DNA of 33,815 nt from CAYQAJ01 sp964415245 (GTDB lineage Bacteria; Planctomycetota; Planctomycetia; Pirellulales; Pirellulaceae). The translations under genes and the position numbers were made by a program. Position 1 is the first letter of the stretch. Each line of letters opens with the position of its first letter. Location of the stretch: contig CAYQAJ010000022.1 of NCBI GenBank assembly GCA_964415245.1, positions 1-33,815 of the forward strand, given 5' to 3'. Below the pieces are notes generated by a model. It was not told the DNA's origin. It saw only the letters and a list, made by a program, of their open reading frames with translations, and searched no databases. Of this stretch, positions 26,600-33,815 are shown piece after piece.

Positions 26600-26605
26600 T
26601 ACAAT
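26600..26605 (+). promoter_or_regulatory. Candidate -10 element of the toxin-antitoxin operon
   Basis: TACAAT lies 50 nt before the antitoxin start in the 98-bp gap after the PSCyt1 gene. No clear -35 is visible. Toxin-antitoxin operons normally have their own promoter, which is the main support. Confidence 0.25.
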
Positions 26606-26654
26606 GCACAAGTCGCTGTGAATTGTCCCTCATCTTCACCAGCGGGAATCAGCA

Positions 26655-26852
26655 ATGGCCGCCCCTGAATCGAGCGACGTACGCTCCGACGCCCACCGCC
26701 TCATCGACACGCTGCCGGAAGGCGCCACGTGGGACGACGTGATGTACCGCATCTACGTCCGCCAGTGCATTGAAGCAGGAATCCAAGACGCCGAGGCGGG
26801 CCGTGTCGTCGGCGTGGAGGAAGTGCGACGTAGATTCGGCCTTGCGCCATGA
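26655..26852 (+). CDS. Antitoxin of a RelE/ParE-type module
   Basis: A 65-aa protein of the type found upstream of ParE/RelE toxins. The characteristic core LPEGATWDDVMYRIYVRQ (about 20-37) is followed by a Glu/Ala-rich helix and the ending VEEVRRRFGL. The stop overlaps the toxin start by ATGA (26849-26852), so the two are translationally coupled with the antitoxin made first, as expected. No DNA-binding motif is obvious in this short protein. The upstream ribosome binding site is weak. Confidence 0.82.
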   Translation: MAAPESSDVRSDAHRLIDTLPEGATWDDVMYRIYVRQCIEAGIQDAEAGRVVGVEEVRRRFGLAP

Positions 26853-27139
26853 AAGTTGTCTGGTCCAACACCGCGCTCGGTCATCTCGTTGAAATCTACG
26901 ACTACATTTCGCGAGATTCTTCAAGGTACGCGCAGCGCATGGTGAATCGCCTTACGTCGCGATCCAAGCAAGCCGGCGCGTTTCCCCAATCCGGCCAAAT
27001 GGTCGTCGAATACCAGCGCCGCGACATTCGCGAGCTGATCGAGGGGCCCTACAGGATCATCTACCGCACGGACCCCGATCAGGTCGTAGTCCTCGCGGTG
27101 ATTCACGGGGCGTCGCTGCCTCCCTCGCAACTGCCGTAG
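26849..27139 (+). CDS. RelE/ParE-family toxin
   Basis: A 96-aa toxin of the RelE/ParE fold. The family pattern is clear: WSNTALGHLVEIYDYIS at the N-terminus (about 5-21), a helix ending in a Pro (FPQSG), the conserved IRELIEGPYRIIYRTD strand pair (about 60-75) and a VVLAVIHGA strand (about 79-87). The sequence looks more ParE-like (gyrase poison) than mRNase-like, but the fold alone cannot decide this. It overlaps the antitoxin stop by four bases and lies 2 nt before the DUF2442 gene. The order antitoxin then toxin is the common one for this family. Confidence 0.88.
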   Translation: MKVVWSNTALGHLVEIYDYISRDSSRYAQRMVNRLTSRSKQAGAFPQSGQMVVEYQRRDIRELIEGPYRIIYRTDPDQVVVLAVIHGASLPPSQLP

Positions 27140-27141
27140 CG

Positions 27142-27465
27142 ATGTTGATTGAAGTGAGAATCCGTGAGGCCTTCGCTGCCGACGTCGAGGTGAACGACGA
27201 CACCCTGTCGGTGCGGTTGACCGACGGTCGCACGATTGCCGCTCCCGTGGCGTGGTTTCCTCGTTTGGCACACGGCACGCGCAAAGAGCGACAATCCTGG
27301 CGCCTGAGCGGCGGGGGTCGCGGCATCCACTGGCCCGAGCTCGACGAGGACATCAGCGTCGCGGGTCTGCTCGCCGGCCTGCCGTCGGGCGAAAGTCAAA
27401 CTTCGCTCAAGAAGTGGCACGCGGCGCGGGCCAGCGCGAAAGGGCGCCGGAAGCGGAGCCGTTAA
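27142..27465 (+). CDS. DUF2442 protein
   Basis: A 107-aa basic protein of the DUF2442 family, recognised from its strand pattern: a N-terminal strand, the LSVRLTDGRTIAAPVAWFPRL core (start about 22) and the later GIHWPELDEDISVAGLL motif (about 63-79). The C-terminus is Arg/Lys-rich. DUF2442 proteins are often encoded with toxin-like DUF4160 partners; here the gene starts 2 nt after a RelE/ParE toxin instead, so it is co-transcribed with that pair. Its role is unknown; a regulator or third component of the module is one possibility. Confidence 0.83.
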   Translation: MLIEVRIREAFAADVEVNDDTLSVRLTDGRTIAAPVAWFPRLAHGTRKERQSWRLSGGGRGIHWPELDEDISVAGLLAGLPSGESQTSLKKWHAARASAKGRRKRSR

Positions 27466-27488
27466 CGACACTCGGCTGTTCGGCGGAC

Positions 27489-27506
27489 GGCACGGCGGAG
27501 CGTGCC
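27489..27506. terminator. Possible bidirectional terminator hairpin
   Basis: GGCACG (27489-27494) and CGTGCC (27501-27506) form a 6-bp stem around a 6-nt loop between convergent genes, with 23 nt to the DUF2442 stop and 2 nt to the sigma factor stop. There is no long T tract on either side, so termination efficiency is uncertain. Confidence 0.4.
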
Positions 27507-27508
27507 TG

Positions 27509-28156
27509 CTACTTGCTTGATTGCGACTCGCCCGCTTCGCCCAATAGTTGCCGCAGGCGGCGGATGGCGCGCAAGTAGCGCATGCTGGCGGCCGGCTGGG
27601 TGAGGCCGAGGGCTTGGGCCGCTTCCTGGTTCGATAGCTTCTCGTAGTGTCGCATGACGATGATTTCGGAGTCGCCCTCGTCGAGCCGCGTGAGCGCTTC
27701 TTCCACCCGCCGCACCAGCTCGCGCTGGGCGGCGGCGGCGGCGGGGGTGAGCTCGCCGTCGGCAAGCTGGGCCGCCAGCTCCATTGTCGACCGTTCGGCG
27801 CCGGCGGGAACGGCCATTGGCTGCTCGCGGTCGACCGAGCGCTTGGCACTGACGCGGTGCCGGCGATGCGCGTCGATGATACGGTCCATCGCGATCTGCC
27901 GCAGCCATAGGTGGAAGTCCATGCCCGGCTGTTGGAGATAGTTGGCCAAGCGGCGGTTGGCCTCGATCAGCACGTCCTGCACCACGTCGCTCACGTCGAC
28001 ACGGCGGCGAATCTGCTGGTCGAGTCGCATCTGCACCATCCGCCGCAGGGCATCGCGGTGCCGCTCCATCAACTGGTTCACCGCGTCGGGGCTCCCCCGA
28101 CCCGCCTCGGCCAACAGCTCGCGCGTCTTGTCCGATTCCGGCCACATAGGGGGCAT
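27509..28156 (-). CDS. ECF-type RNA polymerase sigma factor
   Basis: A 215-aa ECF sigma factor on the minus strand. Region 2 (about 25-95) includes the DVSDVVQDVLIEA helix and FHLWLRQIAMDRIIDAHRR, and region 4 (about 150-205) has a helix-turn-helix (LSNQEAAQALGLTQPAASMRYLRAI). The linker between them is longer than usual and Ala/Glu-rich. The start is ATG 28156-28154; a second ATG nine nt in is an alternative. It is divergent from another ECF sigma gene. No anti-sigma partner lies beside it, so its regulation is not visible here. Planctomycetes carry many such sigma factors, several with unusual partners. Confidence 0.9.
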   Translation of the reverse strand: MPPMWPESDKTRELLAEAGRGSPDAVNQLMERHRDALRRMVQMRLDQQIRRRVDVSDVVQDVLIEANRRLANYLQQPGMDFHLWLRQIAMDRIIDAHRRHRVSAKRSVDREQPMAVPAGAERSTMELAAQLADGELTPAAAAAQRELVRRVEEALTRLDEGDSEIIVMRHYEKLSNQEAAQALGLTQPAASMRYLRAIRRLRQLLGEAGESQSSK

Positions 28157-28211
28157 TATCGTTCAGCGGGCCGCGGCGCGGCAAGCAATGGCAGTGGGGG
28201 TCGGCCGATCG

Positions 28212-28287
28212 TGGATGGACGGTAGGGACGAAATGGACGGGAATGGACAACTGGCCACGAGCCACAAACCACCAACAACAAACACCG
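28212..28287. repeat. Composite low-complexity repeat in the divergent sigma-sigma gap
   Basis: TGGAC-type units (28212-28249) are followed by a CCAC/CAAAC tract (28251-28287) that runs as CCACGAGCCACAAACCACC. Both types of short repeat look like the dispersed intergenic repeats of planctomycete genomes (recollection, not searched). The rest of the 215-bp gap holds no recognisable -35/-10 pair. Confidence 0.45.
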
Positions 28288-28371
28288 CCCGGCTCGATTT
28301 GCTAAAAAATACGGGCACTGGGACGAATCCGTACCCGGCCCCGACCCGTCATATCTGGCGAAGGCAACCTT

Positions 28372-28929
28372 GTGTCTGGTGCAGCTCAACAGGCCGCTTC
28401 CCCCGGGCCGTCCGGAGACGGCGCAGCTTCCGCCTGCCGGGAGTTGGAGGATGCCTTTGCGCGCCACCAGGCCGAGATCATGGGCACGCTGTGCTGCATC
28501 ACCGGCAACGCCGAGGATGCCCGCGATTGCCTGCAGGAAACGTTCATCAAGTGCTGGCGGAAGCGGGAGCAGTACGGCGAAATCCGCAACGTGCGGGCTT
28601 GGATTTTCCGCGTGGCGCTGAACACGGCCCGCGACATGCGGCAAAGTGCATGGAACCGCCGCCGCAAGGCGTGGCCCGAAGGAGACGCGATGGATACCGC
28701 GAGGACGGCTTCGCCGCACACACTGGTTCAGCAAAACGAAGAGCTGGCGCGGCTGCGGCAGGAGCTGTCAAAACTGCGGGCTGAGGAGCAGGAGGTGTTC
28801 CTGCTGCGGCAGAACGGCGAGTTGACCTACGCGGAGATCGCGGCGGAGCTCGACATTCCCACCGGCACGGTGAAGACGCGGATGCGGCTGGCGCTCGCGC
28901 GGCTGCGCAAAGCACTGGGCGACGGGTAA
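28372..28929 (+). CDS. ECF-type RNA polymerase sigma factor, probably controlling the macroglobulin gene
   Basis: A 185-aa ECF sigma factor. Region 2 covers about 26-95 (ITGNAEDARDCLQETFIKCW, then VRAWIFRVALNTARDM), a short linker follows, and region 4 lies at about 125-183 with the helix-turn-helix LTYAEIAAELDIPTGTVKTR. The start is GTG 28372 with GAAGG at 28360-28364, spacing 7 nt. It is followed 87 nt later by an anti-sigma-like protein segment and then, after the assembly gap, an alpha-2-macroglobulin, all on the same strand. I infer that it directs transcription of that operon, which is typical of ECF sites in Planctomycetes. The promoter it recognises was not found. Confidence 0.9.
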   Translation: MSGAAQQAASPGPSGDGAASACRELEDAFARHQAEIMGTLCCITGNAEDARDCLQETFIKCWRKREQYGEIRNVRAWIFRVALNTARDMRQSAWNRRRKAWPEGDAMDTARTASPHTLVQQNEELARLRQELSKLRAEEQEVFLLRQNGELTYAEIAAELDIPTGTVKTRMRLALARLRKALGDG

Positions 28930-29016
28930 CGTGGCCCAACAAGCTATCGAACGATTCAGCAATACAAATCGAATTCAACGCGACACATAACGATTTCGCA
29001 TAAGGGGCCGATTGCC

Positions 29017-29281
29017 ATGCAACCCCACGACGACAACAAACCCGGCGACGAGCTTCGGCAGAAGCTGTGGGAGCTTGTTTACGAGTTGCTCGAAACCGAC
29101 GAGGCCGACGAGCTGCGCCAGCGCATCACCGACGACCCCGCTGTCGCCCGCGCGTATTGCGAGGTGGTGCAGCAGTCGGAGCTGGTGGCGCGTGCGTCGC
29201 GATATGATGGTCCGCCGGTGGTGCTGCGGGCTGGTGAAGCGCAGAGTGACGTTGTCGCGGAGGGTGATTCGGATTCGAAGC
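29017..29281 (+). CDS. Anti-sigma-like N-terminal segment (3' end in assembly gap)
   Basis: The 88 visible residues, ending at the N gap, are hydrophilic and helical: a DELRQKLWELVYELLETDEADELRQ-type opening (split over about 10-34) and PAVARAYCEVVQQSELVARA (about 42-61). This resembles cytoplasmic anti-sigma or FecR-type N-terminal regions. AAGGGG at 29002-29007 supports ATG 29017. Because a macroglobulin reading frame opens immediately after the gap with no start of its own, this is probably the cytoplasmic N-terminus of that same protein, with the membrane segment hidden in the gap. A separate small anti-sigma gene is the alternative. The frames differ by one base if the gap is exactly 100, but 100 N is a placeholder. 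Confidence 0.6.
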
Positions 29282-29381
29282 NNNNNNNNNNNNNNNNNNN
29301 NNNNNNNNNNNNNNNNNNNNNNNNNNNNNNNNNNNNNNNNNNNNNNNNNNNNNNNNNNNNNNNNNNNNNNNNNNNNNNNNN
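29282..29381. other. Assembly gap (100 N)
   Basis: Exactly 100 N, the conventional placeholder for a gap of unknown length. It interrupts the junction between the anti-sigma-like segment and the macroglobulin gene, so frames on either side cannot be compared. Confidence 0.99.
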
Positions 29382-32300
29382 CTGGCTTCGGCCGAAACGC
29401 GACTGGCCCGCCAGCACGTGCGGACGATCGTCACCGGCCCCAGCACGATTCACAACGGGTCCGATGCCCGATTCGCCGTGACGACCGTTGCCGCCGACGG
29501 CAAACCGCTCTCGACCGACGTCTCCTACCGCCTGTACGACGGCGTGGGCCAATTGCGGCTCGATCGGCGCGCCCAGACCGATCGCGATGGCTCGCTGTTG
29601 GTCGAATTGCCAGCCAATTTGCTCGACGACCAATCGCGGCTGGAAGTGGAAACCGAGGGGAGCCCGGCCGGCGGCTCGCTCTCCACGCATCTGGCCGTCG
29701 AGCCGCGTCGGCTGGCGACGTATCTTTCGCTCGACAAGCCGCTCTACCGGCCGGGCGAACCAGTGTGGTTCCGCTCGCTCACGCTCTCGCGGTTCGACCT
29801 GGGCGAGGCGAGCGAAGTATCGGTCGAGTACGAGGTGCTGGATCCCTCGGGCGCCGCGGTGCCGCAATCGCAGCAATGGGGATTCACCCAGCGCGGCGTG
29901 GGCAACGGCGCGATTCTCATTCCGCCCGAAGCGCCCGGCGGCGAGTATACGCTGGTAGCCCGCAGCCCGAACGACTCTTTTGTCGAACAGCGGCGCACGT
30001 TTCAGGTGCGCGACTTTCGCGCGCCGCGGTTGAAGAAGCAACTTGAGCTCACGCGAGCCAGCTACGGGCCCGGCGACACGGTTGTCGCCGACTTCTCGGC
30101 CGAGAGCGCGCAAGGCGACCCCGCCGCCGGCGCGACGCTGCACATTCGCGCCAGCGTCGATGGCCAGGCGATGGAACTCGCCGACGCCGAGACGGTGGCC
30201 GATGCATCGGGTGCGTACCGAGTCGAGTTTCGATTGCCCGAGGAAATCGAGCGGGGCAGCGGCGTCGTGAGCGTCACCGTCGACGACGGCGGCACGCAGG
30301 AGACGATCGCCAAGACGATCCCCATTAACCTCGGCAAGTTCGAGGTCGAATTCTATCCCGAAGGGGGCGACCTAGTGGCGGGAATCGAGAACCGCGTCTA
30401 CTTTTTCGCCCGCGACCCGCTCGGCAAGCCCGTACACCTGGAAGGTCGCATTGTCGACGAATCAGGCAGCGAAGTCGCTGACGCGGCGACAGTGCGCGAA
30501 GGGCGTGGCACGTTTCGGTTCAAACCGGAATCGGGGCGCGAGTACCGATTCGAGGTGACCAGCCCCCAGTCGACGGCCGATCCCCTGCCCCTTCCGAAGC
30601 CCAACGCAGACTGTTTCGTGGTCATGGATACCGAGAGCGGCGTGTTCGACGCCGAGCAGCCGATCTTGCTCAAGCTGCGCGCGACTCAATGCGCGCCGCT
30701 GGTTGTGGCGGCCGTGTGTCGCGGCGTACAAGTGGGGCAGCAGGCGATTGCGGCGCCGGCGGTAGTGGGCAAGGAATTGGCGAACACGAGTAAACAGGCA
30801 GATCGCGTCGTCGGCACATTGGACGACCAAGAGCCGATCGTGCACGATGTTCGCATTCCGCTCGCCCCCGAGGCCGAGGGAGTGATCCGCCTCACGGTGT
30901 ACGATTACGGCGGTTTGGCGCCGCGCCCCATCGCCGAGCGGCTGGTGTATCGCCGTCCGCAGCGCGAGCTGAGCGTGCGATTGGTCGAAGGCAACCAGCC
31001 CCGCGCCCCGGGCGAGAAGGTCAATCTCGTGCTCACCGTCGCCGATGAGGGCGGCCAGCCGGTCCCCGCGGTGCTGGGCGTCTCGGTAGTCGACGACTCG
31101 GTGCTCAATCTAGCCGACGACAAATCGGCCAATTTGCTGACCAACTTCCGCCTGGCGAGCGAGATCGAGAAGCCCGAGGATTTGGAGGACGTGAACTTCT
31201 TCCTGTCCGACGATGCCGAGGCAGCCGAAGAACTCGATCTGCTCTTGGGCACACAAGGGTGGCGGCGGTTTGCCGAAGCGGCGGCCGACGAGGCGGACTC
31301 GGCGGATCGGACGAATGAGACTGATGGGACGAATGATAACCCCACGACCGAGGCGAACGAAGCCGAGCCGGCGGATGTTCAACCCGACGATACTCCGGCC
31401 GAAGAGGGCTCTGCGGAACCCGCCTCGCCGGCAGCGATCGCCGCACGAGACGAATCGGTTGAGCCGCCACTCTCGTTCGACAACTCGCCCCAAGTCGAGC
31501 GGCACTACACGCAGGCGCTGGCCACACTGCATCACTCGCGCGAAGTGCAGCTTCGCGCGGCCGGGCGCATGGCGCTGGTGGGGGGCATCGGGCTGTTGGC
31601 GTTGCTGGCCATTTCGCTGCCGCTGCGGCTGGTTTCGGTCGGCCGGGTCGGCGTGCCCGCGCTGGCCGGGGCGATTGCCGCAGTGGTGGTGGGGGGGATG
31701 TGGATGTCGGATCGTGTCGAGTCTGCCGTGCACGTCGCGCAGGCGCCCTTCGCATCGTTCGGACAGCGCGACGAAGCCATAACGCCGCCCCTGCTGGTCA
31801 TGCTGCAAACCCAGGCCGAGGGCGCGCCGACGATCATCCCGTGGAACGACTACCTTACGGCAGTGGGCGTACCACCCGGCGCGCTCGAACAGGCCGATCG
31901 GACGACCGTGACCATTGTCGAGGAGCTGGGTATCGTTCTCGTACGAGGCCGTCCAGAGGACGTGGATCGTCGCCTCGCCGGCATGCTGGGCGACGACTTC
32001 GGCGCGTGGAGCATTCGGCCCGGCGCCGACCATTTCTACTTCGCCCCGCGGTTTGGGAACGATTTCAACGAAAACGGCGTTGCGATGGGGCGCGACCTCT
32101 ATTTCGAAGACGGTTGGCATCGATGGCGCGGAAAATTCGCCGAGGCCGAAGTGCGGCTCTTCGAAGCCGCCAAGAATCCGTTTGTAGTCGGCGCGATGGA
32201 ACTGATGCCCAATCAGCAGGCCGGACAAGCCGCAATGGGCTTCGCCTATCTGCCCGACCTGCAAACGGGCGGAGTTACCGCAACGGGGATCCAGGCCAAC

Positions 32301-33815
32301 GACTTGACGTATTTTTCCAAGTTGTACTCATCCGATGGGACCGTGCTGGCATCGAGGCTGGATCTCGCCAAACAAACCGGCAACGACGATCTGGCAGCCA
32401 AGCTCACCACGGCGATCCAAACGCGCGAAGCGGTGGTCAACCAATATCGTTTCCCGATTCGGCAGTACGCCCATCAGCACCGCACGGGCGACGACCCCAA
32501 CGTGCGGAGCGACTTTGCCGACACGCTGTACTGGAATCCGCTGCTCATCGCCGACGCCTCGGGCCGGGCATCGCTCGAGTTCGAGCTCTCGGACAGCATT
32601 ACGAGCTTTCGCGTGCGGACCGACGCGCATGGTAATGGTCGAATCGGCACGGGCGAGGCGGAGATCGTCTCGCGCATTCCACTGGCGCTCGAACCCAAGC
32701 TTCCGCTGGAAGTGACGGCCGGCGACCGTATCGACGTGCCGCTGTCGATCGCCAACGACGCGGCCACGCCGCTCGATGTCGACGTTTCGCTCGTGTACGG
32801 CAAGTTGCTCGAATCGGTGATCGAAGGTCCATTCGACTCCGACCAGCGCCGCGTTACGCTGCCCGCCGCCGGGCGGAGCCGCGAATTCTTCCCACTCCGC
32901 GTCGTGGGCCGTCGCGGCGAGGCCGAAGTGCAATTCACCGGTACAGCCGGAACCTTAAGCGACTCCGTGAGCCGCAAAATTCGCGTCGTGCCCCCCGGTT
33001 TCCCCATTGCCGAGTCGTACGCCGGCAACCTGGAAGGAATGCAGGACCTGACGGTAAAGCTCCCCGAGCACTTGGTGCCGGGTTCGCTCGAAGTGTCGCT
33101 GCACGCATTCCCCTCGATGCTCGCCGACCTGAACAAATCGGTCGAAGGCATGCTCCGCGAGCCGGGTGGTTGCTTCGAGCAGGCCTCGTCGTCGAACTAC
33201 CCCAACGTGCTGGTGCTCGATTTTCTCCAGCAGAACAAGTTGGCCGACCCCACGACCACGCGGCGGGCACGGGAAATGCTCTCCTCGGGCTACGGGCTGC
33301 TCACCGGCTACGAGTGCCCGGATCGCGGATACGAATGGTTCGGCTCCAATCCCGGTCACGAAGCGCTCACCGCCTACGGCCTATTGGAGTTCGACGACAT
33401 GAGCCGCGTGTGGAACGTCGATCAGACGATGATCGACCGCACGGCCGACTGGCTCATGAAGCGACGCACGGGCAACGGCGGATTCACCCGCAATGCCAAG
33501 GCGCTCGACAGCTTCGGCAGCGCTCCGCAGGACGTGACCGACGCCTACATCGTATGGGCGCTTTCCGAGGCGGGCCGGCGCGATCTGCAGACCGAGCTCG
33601 ACCACGTGGTGGCCATGGCGCAAGAATCGGACGATGCCTATCTGGTCGCACTGGCGGCCGCCGCCGCGCTCGACACCGAGCACGCACAGAGCGGCGCTCT
33701 GGCGGATCGGTTGGCGAAGTTGCAAAAGGACGATGGCCACCTCGAAGCCGCCGACGGCACGATCACCCGCAGCGGCGGACTTTCGATGCAGGTCGAGACC
33801 ACGGCTCTGGCGGCG
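29382..33815 (+). CDS. Alpha-2-macroglobulin family protein, partial at both ends
   Basis: At least 1478 residues run through this stretch in one frame; the start is in or before the gap and the end lies beyond the window. An MG2-type domain is marked by LDKPLYRPGEPVWFRS (near 29730), then further macroglobulin domains. The thioester motif CFEQ is at 33171-33182 (preceded by PGG), keeping the Cys, Glu and Gln needed for a protein-trapping thioester; bacterial members such as E. coli YfhM have CLEQ. An acidic linker (near 31270-31480) is followed by two hydrophobic segments (about 31569-31625 and 31650-31706), which split the protein. The alpha-helical thioester domain follows. Expected role: a periplasmic protease trap defending against host or predator proteases. 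Confidence 0.9.
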   Translation, partial: MASAETRLARQHVRTIVTGPSTIHNGSDARFAVTTVAADGKPLSTDVSYRLYDGVGQLRLDRRAQTDRDGSLLVELPANLLDDQSRLEVETEGSPAGGSLSTHLAVEPRRLATYLSLDKPLYRPGEPVWFRSLTLSRFDLGEASEVSVEYEVLDPSGAAVPQSQQWGFTQRGVGNGAILIPPEAPGGEYTLVARSPNDSFVEQRRTFQVRDFRAPRLKKQLELTRASYGPGDTVVADFSAESAQGDPAAGATLHIRASVDGQAMELADAETVADASGAYRVEFRLPEEIERGSGVVSVTVDDGGTQETIAKTIPINLGKFEVEFYPEGGDLVAGIENRVYFFARDPLGKPVHLEGRIVDESGSEVADAATVREGRGTFRFKPESGREYRFEVTSPQSTADPLPLPKPNADCFVVMDTESGVFDAEQPILLKLRATQCAPLVVAAVCRGVQVGQQAIAAPAVVGKELANTSKQADRVVGTLDDQEPIVHDVRIPLAPEAEGVIRLTVYDYGGLAPRPIAERLVYRRPQRELSVRLVEGNQPRAPGEKVNLVLTVADEGGQPVPAVLGVSVVDDSVLNLADDKSANLLTNFRLASEIEKPEDLEDVNFFLSDDAEAAEELDLLLGTQGWRRFAEAAADEADSADRTNETDGTNDNPTTEANEAEPADVQPDDTPAEEGSAEPASPAAIAARDESVEPPLSFDNSPQVERHYTQALATLHHSREVQLRAAGRMALVGGIGLLALLAISLPLRLVSVGRVGVPALAGAIAAVVVGGMWMSDRVESAVHVAQAPFASFGQRDEAITPPLLVMLQTQAEGAPTIIPWNDYLTAVGVPPGALEQADRTTVTIVEELGIVLVRGRPEDVDRRLAGMLGDDFGAWSIRPGADHFYFAPRFGNDFNENGVAMGRDLYFEDGWHRWRGKFAEAEVRLFEAAKNPFVVGAMELMPNQQAGQAAMGFAYLPDLQTGGVTATGIQANDLTYFSKLYSSDGTVLASRLDLAKQTGNDDLAAKLTTAIQTREAVVNQYRFPIRQYAHQHRTGDDPNVRSDFADTLYWNPLLIADASGRASLEFELSDSITSFRVRTDAHGNGRIGTGEAEIVSRIPLALEPKLPLEVTAGDRIDVPLSIANDAATPLDVDVSLVYGKLLESVIEGPFDSDQRRVTLPAAGRSREFFPLRVVGRRGEAEVQFTGTAGTLSDSVSRKIRVVPPGFPIAESYAGNLEGMQDLTVKLPEHLVPGSLEVSLHAFPSMLADLNKSVEGMLREPGGCFEQASSSNYPNVLVLDFLQQNKLADPTTTRRAREMLSSGYGLLTGYECPDRGYEWFGSNPGHEALTAYGLLEFDDMSRVWNVDQTMIDRTADWLMKRRTGNGGFTRNAKALDSFGSAPQDVTDAYIVWALSEAGRRDLQTELDHVVAMAQESDDAYLVALAAAAALDTEHAQSGALADRLAKLQKDDGHLEAADGTITRSGGLSMQVETTALAA
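31309..31335 (+). repeat. Three 9-bp units inside the macroglobulin linker
   Basis: GGACGAATG, AGACTGATG, GGACGAATG are three tandem 9-bp units coding the hydrophilic linker (RTNETDGTN). The pattern resembles GGACTGATG-type repeats scattered between genes in planctomycete genomes (recollection, not searched) but here it is translated. It suggests that the linker arose by repeat expansion or insertion. Confidence 0.6.

Noticed and set aside
29382..30046. Frame reading Arg-rich protein across the N gap
   Set aside because: It is the out-of-frame reading of the macroglobulin gene; macroglobulin motifs appear only in the frame given.

Overview
The window looks like the chromosome of a planctomycete, most likely Pirellulales-like. 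The evidence is a PSCyt1/DUF1549/DUF1553 protein (a family characteristic of Planctomycetes), an NPCBM protein, many large secreted proteins with Pro/Glu-, Gln/Gly- or Ala-rich linkers, ECF sigma factors, an ECF-linked alpha-2-macroglobulin and dispersed A/T-rich CAAAT-type intergenic repeats in a high-GC background. A run of exactly 100 N at 29282-29381 indicates a scaffolded draft assembly. No rRNA, tRNA, CRISPR array or insertion sequence was recognised.

Region 1 (1-17509, all +) is a Bat-like (MoxR/von Willebrand A) locus. It holds a MoxR AAA+ ATPase cut by the window edge, a DUF58 protein, a BatA-type membrane protein with a vWA domain, a 1338-aa TPR/PQQ/HEAT/beta-propeller protein, a second membrane vWA protein with a glutamine-amidotransferase-like domain, a membrane/coiled-coil protein resembling DUF4175 proteins, a secreted coiled-coil protein with 26 perfect-length GGQQ units, and a TPR-like protein. 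Spacing is short in several places, but two gaps carry CAAAT-type inverted repeats and one 325-bp gap carries a possible internal promoter. I infer a chaperone-type ATPase working on an envelope complex of vWA and repeat proteins; the substrate is unknown.

Region 2 (17692-26556, all +) has an NPCBM-domain protein, three consecutive trypsin-like (S1C/HtrA-type) PDZ proteins and a large cytochrome-like PSCyt1-DUF1549-DUF1553 protein. Only the first protease keeps a His/Asp/Ser triad. The next two have lost all three residues and look like dedicated pseudoproteases. This set of one active and two dead enzymes is the most unusual system in the window.

Region 3 (26655-27465, +) is a compact toxin-antitoxin pair followed by a DUF2442 protein. 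It converges on an ECF sigma factor gene on the minus strand (27509-28156).

Region 4 (28372-33815, +) is a second ECF sigma factor, an anti-sigma-like N-terminal segment that runs into the N gap, and after the gap a very long alpha-2-macroglobulin with a conserved CxEQ thioester and two internal membrane segments, which runs off the window. The sigma factor probably controls the macroglobulin, and the anti-sigma-like segment may be its cytoplasmic N-terminus.
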